From: Sphingopyxis sp. QXT-31
GTDB lineage: Bacteria > Pseudomonadota > Alphaproteobacteria > Sphingomonadales > Sphingomonadaceae
NCBI RefSeq assembly: GCF_001984035.1
Contig: NZ_CP019449.1
Span: forward strand, 4,221,027 to 4,285,026
DNA: 64,000 nt
Direction of reading: 5' to 3'
Of this stretch, positions 1-6,788 are shown in pieces (the stretch's first letter is position 1; each line of letters opens with the position of its first letter). The notes below the pieces were generated by a model that did not search any database, had not been told where the DNA came from, and saw only the letters and a program-made list of their open reading frames with translations. The position numbers and the translations under genes were made by a program.

Positions 1-1
1 G

Positions 2-109
2 TGCGGCCTGTTCAGCACCGTGCTGTCGCCCGACTATAATGAAGCGCATGCCGACCATTTCCACCTCGACATGGCGCAGCGGACGGCCGGCTGGACGGTG
101 TGCCGCTGA
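2..109 (+). CDS. Extensin-like family protein, C-terminal fragment
   Basis: Only the last 35 codons are in the window; the 5' part lies outside. The frame ends with TGA at 107-109. It contains YNEAHADHFHLDMAQR, which matches the end of the bacterial extensin-like C-terminal domain, where conserved His and Asp residues occur in an H-x-D-H-F-H-x-D arrangement. These proteins are exported or envelope-associated and of uncertain function. Its stop abuts the end of the convergent sufA gene, so the two genes meet tail to tail. Assignment rests on this short motif alone. Confidence 0.6.
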   Translation, partial: CGLFSTVLSPDYNEAHADHFHLDMAQRTAGWTVCR

Positions 110-460
110 CTAGACGGTGAAGCTCTCGCCGCAGCCGCACGCGCCCTTGGCGTTCGGATTTTCGAACACGAAGCCCGCGGCGAAATCGTCCTCGACCCAG
201 TCCATCGTGCTGCCGATCAGATAGAGCACCGATGCGCCGTCGATGTAGAAGACCCCGCCGGGCGTCTCGATCTTCTCGTCGAATTTCGCTTCTTCGGTGA
301 CATAATCGACCGAGTAAGCGAGCCCCGAACAGCCGCGGCGCGGCGTCGACAGGCGGACGCCGATCGCGCCTTCGGGCGCCGCGGCCATCAGCGTCGCGAT
401 GCGTTCCTCGGCGTTCGGCGTCAGCATGACGGCAGCGGGGCGGGCTTTCAACATCGTCAT
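110..460 (-). CDS. sufA: SufA/IscA-type iron-sulfur assembly scaffold/carrier
   Basis: A-type carrier of about 116 residues that binds and passes on [Fe-S] clusters. The three conserved cysteines are visible: Cys44 in RGCSGLAY, and Cys108 and Cys110 in the C-terminal GACGCGESF motif. The ATG at 458-460 was chosen because GGAGTG sits about 8-10 bases upstream and because homologues start here; the open frame runs on to 592 but that extension is repeat DNA. It is the last gene of the minus-strand SUF operon, separated from the DUF59 gene by a long structured repeat that might uncouple its expression from the genes upstream. Confidence 0.93.
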   Translation of the reverse strand: MTMLKARPAAVMLTPNAEERIATLMAAAPEGAIGVRLSTPRRGCSGLAYSVDYVTEEAKFDEKIETPGGVFYIDGASVLYLIGSTMDWVEDDFAAGFVFENPNAKGACGCGESFTV

Positions 461-470
461 CTCACACTCC

Positions 471-651
471 TTCCCCTCTCCCCTTGCGGGAGAGGGATGT
501 GAAGACTTGGCAGCTTGCTGCCTAGTCGAAGCTGGGTGAGGGGTTGTGGTCGAAGACCGCGCGAGCCTGCGGCTCGCAGACCCCTCATCCAACTACGCCT
601 AGCGCCAAAGGCGCAAGGCTTCGTATCCTTCTCCCGCAAGGGGAGAAGGGG
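471..651. repeat. Family B dispersed structured repeat, copy 1
   Basis: Non-coding, about 180 bp, between sufA and the DUF59 gene. The outer arms are pyrimidine/purine rich (CCCCTTGCGGG at the left, CCCGCAAGGGGAG at the right). Two inner hairpins are visible: GGCAGC-TT-GCTGCC at 509-522 and GCGCC-AAA-GGCGC at 602-614. Close relatives occur at about 6604, 14496, 39626, 41556, 47176 and 60922. It lies inside the SUF operon, so it is transcribed. Confidence 0.85.
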
Positions 652-656
652 TTAAT

Positions 657-1127
657 TCACAACATCCCCAGTTCGAGGCGCGCTTCGTCGCTCATATTCT
701 GCGGCGACCACGGCGGATCCCAGACGAGATTGACCTCGGCATCGCCGACGCCGGGCACCGCGCCGACGCGCAGTTCGACCTCGGCAGGCATCGATTCGGC
801 GACCGGACAGTGCGGCGTGGTCAGCGTCATCGTGACCATAACATGGCCTTCGTCGATCTCGACATTGTAGATCAGGCCGAGATCGTAGATGTTCACAGGG
901 ATTTCGGGGTCGAAAATCTCCTTGAGCGCGTCGATCACCGACTCATAGAGGTCGCCGCCGACCGCGCCGGGCGCGACCTCGGCGGGCTTGGCCGCAAGGA
1001 AGCCTTCGAGATAGTCGCGCTTGCGCTCCAATTTCTCGGGTGCACTCTCGGCATCGTCGACGCGTGCCTTGGGCGGGGCTTCGACGCTCGCCACTTCTTC
1101 CACCTTGATCATGCGATCCTCGCTCAT
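657..1127 (-). CDS. SUF-associated DUF59/MIP18 family protein
   Basis: Protein of 156 residues. The C-terminal two thirds is a DUF59 (MIP18-like) domain with DPEIPVNIYDLGLIY at about 73-87 and the conserved TTPHCPVAE segment containing the only cysteine (Cys107). The family takes part in Fe-S cluster assembly or transfer and is regularly found in alphaproteobacterial suf operons (often named SufT-like or 'SUF system Fe-S assembly protein'). The first ~50 residues are charged and probably disordered. The start at 1127 overlaps the sufS stop as ATGA, which supports it and suggests translational coupling. A later Met at codon 6 is a weaker alternative. Confidence 0.88.
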   Translation of the reverse strand: MSEDRMIKVEEVASVEAPPKARVDDAESAPEKLERKRDYLEGFLAAKPAEVAPGAVGGDLYESVIDALKEIFDPEIPVNIYDLGLIYNVEIDEGHVMVTMTLTTPHCPVAESMPAEVELRVGAVPGVGDAEVNLVWDPPWSPQNMSDEARLELGML

Positions 1128-2362
1128 CCGAAAATCCTCTCGACGCGGGCGAGGCCGTCTATCAGCGTCGCCACATCGTCGTCATTGCTATACACACCGA
1201 AACTTGCGCGCGCGGTCGCGGGCACCCCCAGATGCTCCATCAGCGGCTGCGCGCAATGGTGCCCGGCGCGGATCGCGACCCCGCTTTCGTCCAAGATAGT
1301 GCCGATGTCGTGCGGATGAACCCCCGCCATCGAAAAGCTTACAATTCCGGCACTGTTTTCAGGACCATAGAGCGTGATGCTGTTCTTGCGCGAAAGCTGC
1401 TCGCGGAGCCTCGCAACCAGCGAACACTCATGCGCGTGGATCGCATCGATCCCGATCGCATCGACATAATCGACCGCCGCCGCGAGCCCGATCGCCTCGA
1501 TGATCGCGGGGGTTCCCGCCTCGAAGCGCGTCGGGGCGGGGGCGTAGGTCGTGCGTTCGAAAGTGACCCGGTCGATCATCGACCCGCCGCCCTGCCACGG
1601 CGGCAGCCTGTCGAGCTTGTCGCTCCAAAGCACGCCGATGCCCGTCGGGCCGTAAAGCTTGTGCCCCGAGAAGGCATAATAGTCGCAGCCGAGCGCCGCG
1701 ACATCGACGGGCAGCCGCGGCACCGCCTGGCAGCCGTCGATCAGCAGCTCGGCGCCGACGCGGTGCGCGATCTCGGCGGCGCGCGCGACGTCGAGCGGGC
1801 TGCCGAGCACGTTCGAGACATGCGCGAAGGCGACCATATTATGCTCGGGAGTCAGCAGTTTCTCGGCCGCATCGAGGTCGATGCAGCCGTCGGCGGTCAG
1901 CGGGCACACATCGACCTGCCACCCGGCGAGCTGCCAAGGCACGATATTGCTGTGATGCTCGAGCATCGACAGCAGCACGCGGCCCTTCTTCGGATGCGAG
2001 TAGGCGACGAGGTTGATCGCCTCGGTCGCGCCGCGCACGAAGGCAATCTGCTCTTCCTTTGCGCCGATGAACGCCGCGATCCGCCGCCGCGCGGCCTCAT
2101 AGGCGAGCGTCATGTCGGCCGAGCGCGCATAGACGCCGCGGTGCACCGTCGCATAATCGCGTCCCATCGCGTTGACGGTCGCGTCGATGACCGCCTGCGG
2201 TTTCTGCGCGGTCGCGGCGGTATCGAGATAGTGCCAGCCGGGGTTGAGGCCGGGGAATTGGTCTCTAATCCCGTTTGTGTCGAGCGAAGTCGAGACACGT
2301 TGGCGCCCAGCTTCACGTCCCTCAACTTCGCTCGGGACGAACGGGGAAGAGAGGCTGCTCAC
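1124..2362 (-). CDS. sufS: SufS-type cysteine desulfurase (repeat-derived N-terminus)
   Basis: PLP-dependent group II cysteine desulfurase that releases sulfur from cysteine for SufBCD. The PLP lysine is in SGHKLYGPTG (Lys235) and the persulfide cysteine in RAGHHCAQPL (Cys370); the rest matches the family to its usual C-terminus. The family body begins at about residue 32 (IRDQFPGL). The first ~30 residues are encoded by a family A repeat (positions 2270-2345). I see no ATG, GTG or TTG between the repeat and the conserved body. The GTG at 2360-2362 overlaps the sufD stop as GTGA and is therefore the likely start, so the repeat is translated. Confidence 0.93.
   Translation of the reverse strand: MSSLSSPFVPSEVEGREAGRQRVSTSLDTNGIRDQFPGLNPGWHYLDTAATAQKPQAVIDATVNAMGRDYATVHRGVYARSADMTLAYEAARRRIAAFIGAKEEQIAFVRGATEAINLVAYSHPKKGRVLLSMLEHHSNIVPWQLAGWQVDVCPLTADGCIDLDAAEKLLTPEHNMVAFAHVSNVLGSPLDVARAAEIAHRVGAELLIDGCQAVPRLPVDVAALGCDYYAFSGHKLYGPTGIGVLWSDKLDRLPPWQGGGSMIDRVTFERTTYAPAPTRFEAGTPAIIEAIGLAAAVDYVDAIGIDAIHAHECSLVARLREQLSRKNSITLYGPENSAGIVSFSMAGVHPHDIGTILDESGVAIRAGHHCAQPLMEHLGVPATARASFGVYSNDDDVATLIDGLARVERIFG
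2270..2345. repeat. Family A dispersed palindromic repeat, copy 1 (inside sufS)
   Basis: About 76 bp with inverted ends: CCCGTTTGTGTCGAGCGAAG at the left and CTTCGCTCGGGACGAACGGG at the right. It lies within the 5' end of sufS and is read in frame, giving a peptide containing PFVPSEVEG and VSTSLDTNG. Other copies are at about 5804, 25687, 52635, 58018 and 61893. Confidence 0.9.
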
Positions 2363-3090
2363 ACCAGTTCCCCCAGCTTCGCGAGCGCGAGCGCCTGCAA
2401 TTTTTCCTCATCCTCGGCGCCGTCGAAGACGCCCGCGACGAAGGCTTGCAGCAGGATCTTCTTCGCCTCGCCGGGCGGCAGCCCGCGCGACTGGAGATAA
2501 TAAAGACTCATCGCGTCGAGTTCGCCGATCGCGCAGCCGTGCGCGCATTTGACGTCGTCGGCGAAGATTTCGAGCTCTGGTTTGGCGTTCGCGGTTGCGC
2601 TGCGCTCGAGCAGCATCGCCTTCACATCCTGTTCGCTGTCGGTCTGCTGCGCATCGCGCGCGACGGCGACCTTGCCGAGATAGGTGCCGGTGGCATGGCC
2701 GCCGAGGACCGACCGCACAACCTGCCGCGACGTCGCGCCGGGTTCGGCGTGGGTAACCGAGGTGACGATCTCGAGGTTCTGCGCGGCTCCGCCGATCTGC
2801 GCGGCGCCGAGATGGAAGTCGGCGCCCTCGTGCAGGATCACGTTGAGCTCGATACGGCCATAAGCGCCGCCGATGTTGAGAACATGCAGCGACGCGGTCG
2901 CGCCCTTGCCGAGCACCAGCTCGATCTGACGGATCACACCTTCGTCTTGCACGATCGCACGGCGGAAATCGCCACCCGCCGGCACGACGATGGCCTCGGG
3001 CGCGGGCAACGGCCATAGGCGCGCCAGCGCATCCAAATCACTGTATCGCCAGGCCTCATCGCGGCGCGTCGGGAGGACCGCCGTGCTCAC
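2359..3090 (-). CDS. sufD: SufD, Fe-S scaffold complex subunit
   Basis: SufD forms the SufBC2D scaffold with SufB and the ATPase SufC. The protein is about 243 residues, short compared with E. coli SufD (about 420) but typical of the short sphingomonad form that keeps the beta-helix core and C-terminal helices. It starts with TRRDEAWRYSDL, a typical SufD N-terminus, and carries the conserved CAHGC motif near residue 190 together with the following helix (SLYYLQSRGL). The start is a GTG at 3088-3090, preceded by GGAGGGAGG. Its stop overlaps the sufS start by four bases. Confidence 0.9.
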   Translation of the reverse strand: MSTAVLPTRRDEAWRYSDLDALARLWPLPAPEAIVVPAGGDFRRAIVQDEGVIRQIELVLGKGATASLHVLNIGGAYGRIELNVILHEGADFHLGAAQIGGAAQNLEIVTSVTHAEPGATSRQVVRSVLGGHATGTYLGKVAVARDAQQTDSEQDVKAMLLERSATANAKPELEIFADDVKCAHGCAIGELDAMSLYYLQSRGLPPGEAKKILLQAFVAGVFDGAEDEEKLQALALAKLGELV

Positions 3091-3101
3091 GGCCTGCCTC
3101 C

Positions 3102-3167
3102 CTCCGCGTCTCCGCGTCTCCGCGCGAACAAAATAAATGACTCACGCGGAGACGCGGAGACGCGGAG
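3102..3167. repeat. Perfect 23-bp inverted repeat between sufC and sufD
   Basis: The left arm at 3102-3124 is three tandem CTCCGCGT-type units, and its exact reverse complement lies at 3145-3167, with a 20-base AT-richer loop between. The 112-base gap holds no gene. Neither side has the T-run of an intrinsic terminator, so it may be an mRNA-stability or processing hairpin inside the SUF transcript, or a separate dispersed palindrome. Confidence 0.85.
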
Positions 3168-3202
3168 AAAATAAGAGATTGCGCCTTCGGCGCGGAGATG
3201 GG

Positions 3203-3946
3203 TCACGCCGCGATCTCCGCATAGCCTTCGCGTTCGAGTTCGAGCGCGAGTTCGGGGCCGCCCGACTTGACGATGCGGCCGGCGGCGAGGACGTGGACGA
3301 AATCGGGCTGCACATAGTCGAGCAGGCGCTGGTAGTGGGTGATCAGCAGCACCGCCTTGTCGGGGCGGCGCATGATGCTGTTGATCCCGTCGCCGACGAC
3401 GCGCAGCGCGTCGATGTCGAGACCCGAGTCGGTCTCGTCGAGGATCGCGAGCTTGGGATCGAGAATGCCCATCTGCACCATCTCGTTGCGCTTCTTCTCG
3501 CCCCCCGAAAAGCCGACGTTCACGGGGCGCTTGAGCATGTCCATGTCCATCTTGAGCAGCCCCGCCTTCTCGCGCGCCAGCTTCAGGAAGTCGCCGCCCG
3601 ACAACGGCTCTTCTCCGCGCGCCTTGCGCTGGGCGTTCAGGCTTTCGCGCAGGAACTGCACGTTCGACACGCCCGGAATTTCGACCGGATATTGGAAGCC
3701 GAGGAACAGGCCGGCGGCGGCGCGCTCGTGCGGGTCCATGTCGAGCAGGTCGTGCCCGTCAAAAGTCGCCGAACCTTCGGTGACCTCATAGCCAGGGCGT
3801 CCGCCGAGGACATAGGAGAGCGTCGACTTGCCTGCGCCATTGGGGCCCATGATCGCATGGATTTCGCCCGCATTGATGGCGAGCGACAGGCCCTTCAGGA
3901 TCGGCTTGTCGGCAACGGTGGCGTGGAGGTTTTCAATTTTGAGCAT
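3203..3946 (-). CDS. sufC: SufC, Fe-S assembly ATPase
   Basis: ABC-type ATPase of 247 residues that drives the SufBC2D scaffold. Walker A is GPNGAGKST at about 34-42, the ABC signature SGGEKKR at about 147-153, and Walker B LAILDETDSGLD at about 166-177; the ETDSGLD form is characteristic of SufC. ITHYQRLLDY supplies the switch histidine. It is soluble, with no membrane segments. The ATG start lies 12 bases after the stop of the small secreted protein gene. Confidence 0.96.
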   Translation of the reverse strand: MLKIENLHATVADKPILKGLSLAINAGEIHAIMGPNGAGKSTLSYVLGGRPGYEVTEGSATFDGHDLLDMDPHERAAAGLFLGFQYPVEIPGVSNVQFLRESLNAQRKARGEEPLSGGDFLKLAREKAGLLKMDMDMLKRPVNVGFSGGEKKRNEMVQMGILDPKLAILDETDSGLDIDALRVVGDGINSIMRRPDKAVLLITHYQRLLDYVQPDFVHVLAAGRIVKSGGPELALELEREGYAEIAA

Positions 3947-3957
3947 TTATAGTCCGT

Positions 3958-4311
3958 TCAGTTTCCGCCGCGTCGCTGGCGGTCGGTACGTATCTTCTGC
4001 AATAATTTCATGAAGTTCGGCTTTTCCGCGGTATCGAGCTGCGACTTCAGGCCACTGGCCTGATCAACCGGATATTCCTTGTCGATTGCGCCGAAGAGCT
4101 GGGACTTCAGGTCCTTGCAGCCCTCGGTCGCCGCGGCAAAAATCGCATCGTCGGCCACATCGGTCTTGGTCATGCGCACTGCATAAGTCGTCATGCAGCG
4201 GTCGTTGGCCTGCGCGAGCATCATCGCATTGGCCTGCGCTGGCTGCGCATGAACCGCTCCCGCGACAAGCGTCGGGCTCAAAAGGAGGCTGGTGATTAAG
4301 GTTCTGATCAC
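3958..4311 (-). CDS. Small secreted protein embedded in the SUF operon
   Basis: Protein of about 117 residues that I do not recognise. It begins with a clear Sec signal peptide ([18 protein letters not shown], likely cut after AHA near residue 22). The mature part is helical and charged, with two cysteines (RCMTTYAV and [10 protein letters not shown]) that could form a disulfide. It starts with GTG at 4309-4311 overlapping the sufB stop as GTGA, and it ends just before sufC, so it is co-transcribed with cytosolic Fe-S genes although it should be periplasmic. The signal peptide and operon position are seen; the function is unknown. Confidence 0.75.
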   Translation of the reverse strand: MIRTLITSLLLSPTLVAGAVHAQPAQANAMMLAQANDRCMTTYAVRMTKTDVADDAIFAAATEGCKDLKSQLFGAIDKEYPVDQASGLKSQLDTAEKPNFMKLLQKIRTDRQRRGGN

Positions 4312-5795
4312 CCCACGCTCCCCTCAAGGCTGATCCCCAACAACTTCTGCGCCTCGACGGCAAATTCCATCGGCAGCTGCTGCAGCACTTCCTTCGCAAA
4401 GCCGTTGACGATCAGCGCCACCGCCTCTTCCTGCCCCAACCCGCGCTGCATCGCGTAGAAGAGCTGGTCGTCGCTGATCTTGCTCGTCGTCGCTTCATGC
4501 TCGACCGTCGCGGTCGGGTTGCGGACTTCGATATAGGGCACGGTGTGCGCGCCGCATGAGCTGCCCAGAAGCAGGCTGTCGCACTGGGTGAAGTTGCGCA
4601 CGCCCTCGGCGTTGGGCGCGACGCGGACGATGCCGCGATAGGTGTTGTTCGACTTGCCCGCGCTGATCCCCTTCGAAACGATGGTCGAGCGCGTGCGCTT
4701 GCCATTGTGGATCATCTTGGTGCCAGTGTCGGCCTGCTGGTAATTGTTTGTCACCGCGACCGAATAGAATTCGCCGACGCTGTCGTCGCCGTTGAGCACG
4801 CAGCTCGGATATTTCCACGTGATCGCGCTGCCGGTTTCGACCTGCGTCCACGACACCTTGCTGCGCTTGCCCTGGCAGAGCGCGCGCTTGGTGACAAAAT
4901 TATAGATGCCGCCAAGCCCTTCGGCATTGCCGGGATACCAGTTCTGCACGGTCGAATATTTGATCTCGGCATCGTCGAGCGTCACCAGTTCGACCACCGC
5001 CGCATGAAGCTGGTTCTCGTCGCGCATCGGCGCGGTGCAGCCTTCGAGGTAGCTGACGTACGCGCCCTTGTCGGCAATGATCAAAGTCCGCTCGAACTGC
5101 CCCGTATTCTCGGCATTGATGCGGAAATAGGTCGACAGCTCCATCGGGCAGCGCACGCCCTCGGGCACGTAAACGAATGTCCCGTCCGAAAAGACCGCGC
5201 AATTGAGCGTCGCGAAATAATTGTCGTGCATCGGCACGACCTTGCCGAGCCACTTCTTCACCAGCTCGGGATATTCGCGGATCGCCTCCGAAATCGACAG
5301 GAAGATCACCCCCGCGCGCTTCAATTCCTCGCGGAAGGTCGTCGCGACGCTGACGCTGTCGAACACCGCGTCGACCGCGACCTTGCGCGCGCCCTCGACG
5401 CCCGCGAGCACCTTCTGCTCCTCGATCGGGATGCCGAGCTTCTTGTACACCTCGAGGATTTCGGGATCGACCTCGTCGAGGCTGGAGAGCTTCGGCTTCG
5501 CTTTGGGCGCGGCGTAATAATAAGCGTCCTGATAGTCGATCGGCGGGACGTTGAGCTTCGCCCAGTCGGGGGTCTCCATCGTCAACCAGTGGCGGAACGC
5601 CTTCAGCCGCCAGTCGAGCATCCATTCGGGCTCGTTCTTCTTAGCCGAAATGAAGCGGACCGTGTCCTCGGTCAGCCCCTTGGGAGCGAAGTCGGTCTCG
5701 ATGGCCGAGGACCAGCCATGCTCGTAGTCGGCGACCTTCGCCGCGGCGTCGTGCGCGGCCTGGTCCTTGATGCGGGTTTCGGTGTTGTCGGTCAT
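4308..5795 (-). CDS. sufB: SufB, Fe-S scaffold complex subunit
   Basis: Large scaffold protein of 495 residues on which the [Fe-S] cluster is built. Conserved SufB stretches are present: [15 protein letters not shown] near the N-terminus, YLEGCTAP in the middle, [16 protein letters not shown] and [18 protein letters not shown] toward the C-terminus. Length equals the family norm. The ATG at 5793-5795 overlaps the sufR stop as ATGA. An upstream in-frame extension to 6446 exists but runs through sufR on another frame and is not credible. Confidence 0.96.
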   Translation of the reverse strand: MTDNTETRIKDQAAHDAAAKVADYEHGWSSAIETDFAPKGLTEDTVRFISAKKNEPEWMLDWRLKAFRHWLTMETPDWAKLNVPPIDYQDAYYYAAPKAKPKLSSLDEVDPEILEVYKKLGIPIEEQKVLAGVEGARKVAVDAVFDSVSVATTFREELKRAGVIFLSISEAIREYPELVKKWLGKVVPMHDNYFATLNCAVFSDGTFVYVPEGVRCPMELSTYFRINAENTGQFERTLIIADKGAYVSYLEGCTAPMRDENQLHAAVVELVTLDDAEIKYSTVQNWYPGNAEGLGGIYNFVTKRALCQGKRSKVSWTQVETGSAITWKYPSCVLNGDDSVGEFYSVAVTNNYQQADTGTKMIHNGKRTRSTIVSKGISAGKSNNTYRGIVRVAPNAEGVRNFTQCDSLLLGSSCGAHTVPYIEVRNPTATVEHEATTSKISDDQLFYAMQRGLGQEEAVALIVNGFAKEVLQQLPMEFAVEAQKLLGISLEGSVG

Positions 5796-6301
5796 GCTGA
5801 AATTCCGTTCGCCTCGAGCGAAGTCGAGAGGCCCCTCGGTCGTGCACTGTCGAGGGGTGTCTCGACTTCGCTCGACACGAACGGGTTCAATTTGTGGGGT
5901 GTCACGCTCAAACTCGCCAAACTGATCTCCGCCAACGCCCCGCGCACCGCGCCGTTCACGACGCCCCAATGCGGCTGCACCTTGCAGCTGCCTTCGAGCG
6001 AACAGTCGTGGCGTCCTTCGGCGACGCAGGCGGTGAGCGCGATCGGGCCTTCGACGGCTTCGATGATATCGGCGACGTTGATCGCCGCGGCAGGGCGCGC
6101 GAGGCGGATGCCGCCGCCGCTGCCGCGCGAGGCGACAAGCAGGCCCGCGCGCGCGAGCTGGCTCACCAGCTTCTGCGCGGTCGGCCCCGGAATGCCCGTC
6201 TGCTCGGCGAGCATGCCGGCGCTGAGCGCGACCGACCCGCACTGGCGGGCGGCGGCGCTCATCAGCACCACGGCATAATCGGCAAGGTTGGACAGGCGCA
6301 T
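5792..6301 (-). CDS. sufR: SufR-type Rrf2 family regulator (repeat-derived C-terminus)
   Basis: Rrf2-family regulator of 169 residues heading the SUF operon. The N-terminal winged helix ([17 protein letters not shown], then a helix-turn-helix at about 25-60) is typical. Three cysteines at about 92, 100 and 106 ([16 protein letters not shown]) are the expected [Fe-S] ligands that let it sense cluster supply. The family body ends near residue 138. The last ~30 residues, including [10 protein letters not shown] and LSTSLEANG, are encoded by a family A repeat. A palindrome overlapping its own promoter suggests autorepression. Confidence 0.93.
   Translation of the reverse strand: MRLSNLADYAVVLMSAAARQCGSVALSAGMLAEQTGIPGPTAQKLVSQLARAGLLVASRGSGGGIRLARPAAAINVADIIEAVEGPIALTACVAEGRHDCSLEGSCKVQPHWGVVNGAVRGALAEISLASLSVTPHKLNPFVSSEVETPLDSARPRGLSTSLEANGISA
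5804..5885. repeat. Family A dispersed palindromic repeat, copy 2 (inside sufR)
   Basis: About 82 bp; the ends read TCCGTTCGCCTCGAGCGAAG and CTTCGCTCGACACGAACGGG. It occupies the 3' end of sufR and is read in frame to the stop codon. The frame used is the same as in the sufS copy (S-E-V-E near the left end of the peptide, S-T-S-L-x-x-N-G at the right). Confidence 0.9.
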
Positions 6302-6342
6302 CGCGGCTTTCTATCGTGCGCGAATTGCGAACGATTATTAAC

Positions 6343-6359
6343 TGGAGTAAATTACTCCA
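6343..6359. promoter_or_regulatory. Palindromic operator of the SUF operon
   Basis: TGGAGTAA-A-TTACTCCA is a perfect 8+1+8 palindrome. It begins right after the proposed -10 box of sufR and so covers the transcription start. The obvious candidate ligand is the Rrf2 regulator encoded immediately downstream. The palindrome is seen; the binding is inferred. Confidence 0.75.
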
Positions 6360-6361
6360 CT

Positions 6362-6390
6362 TATATAGGCGCGCTGTCCGCGCGGCGCAA
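6362..6390 (-). promoter_or_regulatory. Predicted SUF operon promoter
   Basis: Read on the minus strand: TTGCGC (-35, 6390-6385), 17-base spacer, TATATA (-10, 6367-6362). It lies about 60 bases upstream of the sufR ATG with the palindromic operator just downstream. Confidence 0.6.
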
Positions 6391-6416
6391 GCAAGCCGGT
6401 TTTGCGGAGGCCCAAG

Positions 6417-6455
6417 AAAAAAAGGCACCCATCTGGCCGAAGCCAAATGAGTGCC
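6417..6455 (-). terminator. Strong intrinsic terminator with UUCG tetraloop
   Basis: On the minus strand the arms GGCACTCATTTGGC and GCCAGATGGGTGCC pair over 14 bp (two G-U pairs) around a UUCG tetraloop, followed directly by seven U residues. It ends about 27 bases before the sufR -35 box, so it also shields the SUF promoter from upstream transcription. Confidence 0.9.
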
Positions 6456-6580
6456 AAGATGAAGGTCTCGGTCCCCTGAAAGGGGCGAGCTCTTCTGGGT
6501 CGCAGCACCCGATTATGCCGGGGCGGCGATTCGCGATTGGATGGAAACGCCAAAACGACGGTGTATGAAATTTTTGGTGG
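6417..6580 (-). ncRNA. Candidate small RNA upstream of sufR (boundaries uncertain)
   Basis: The 487-base gap between sufR and the AraC-type gene has no credible ORF. The minus-strand region from about 6580 to 6417 holds several hairpins (for example CCCCT-TTC-AGGGG and GGGT-GCTGCG-ACCC) and ends in a textbook intrinsic terminator. A long repeat separates it from the upstream araC-type gene, so it is probably its own transcript of about 150 nt. I found no convincing promoter, and it does not match 4.5S, tmRNA, RNase P or any 6S RNA I can recognise. The 5' end is a guess. Confidence 0.4.
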
Positions 6581-6603
6581 TTAATCGGGGATTTGGGCAA
6601 AAT

Positions 6604-6782
6604 CCCTTCCTCCTTGATGGGGGAAGGATACGCAGCCTTGCCGCCAGAGGCGGTTAGGCGAAGTTGAATGGGGGTGATCGCGCGTCCTTGCATCGTCGCT
6701 TCAGGCCGAGACCGCACCCCCACCGCTGCGACTAACGAACAAGTTCGTAAGTCTCGCTGCCTCCCCCATCAAGGGGGAGGGA
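6604..6782. repeat. Family B dispersed structured repeat, copy 2
   Basis: About 180 bp directly downstream of the AraC-type gene. Outer arms are CTCCTTGATGGGGGAAGG and CTCCCCCATCAAGGGGGAGG. The variable inner hairpins here read CCGCC-AGA-GGCGG (6641-6653) and ACGAAC-AA-GTTCGT (6735-6748), different in sequence from other copies but still self-complementary. Confidence 0.85.
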
Positions 6783-6788
6783 TAGGCA

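Noticed and set aside
471..651. Repeats as insertion sequences or CRISPR
   Set aside because: No transposase gene, no terminal duplications that I can define, no regular spacers. They look like structured non-coding repeats.
4308..6446. Extended SufB start at 6446
   Set aside because: The extra N-terminus is sufR read in another frame; SufB homologues start at 5795 and that start is coupled to the sufR stop.
6338..6723. Two minus-strand frames in the gap before sufR
   Set aside because: They run through the repeat, the terminator hairpin and the promoter; the peptide sequences are low in family-like features.
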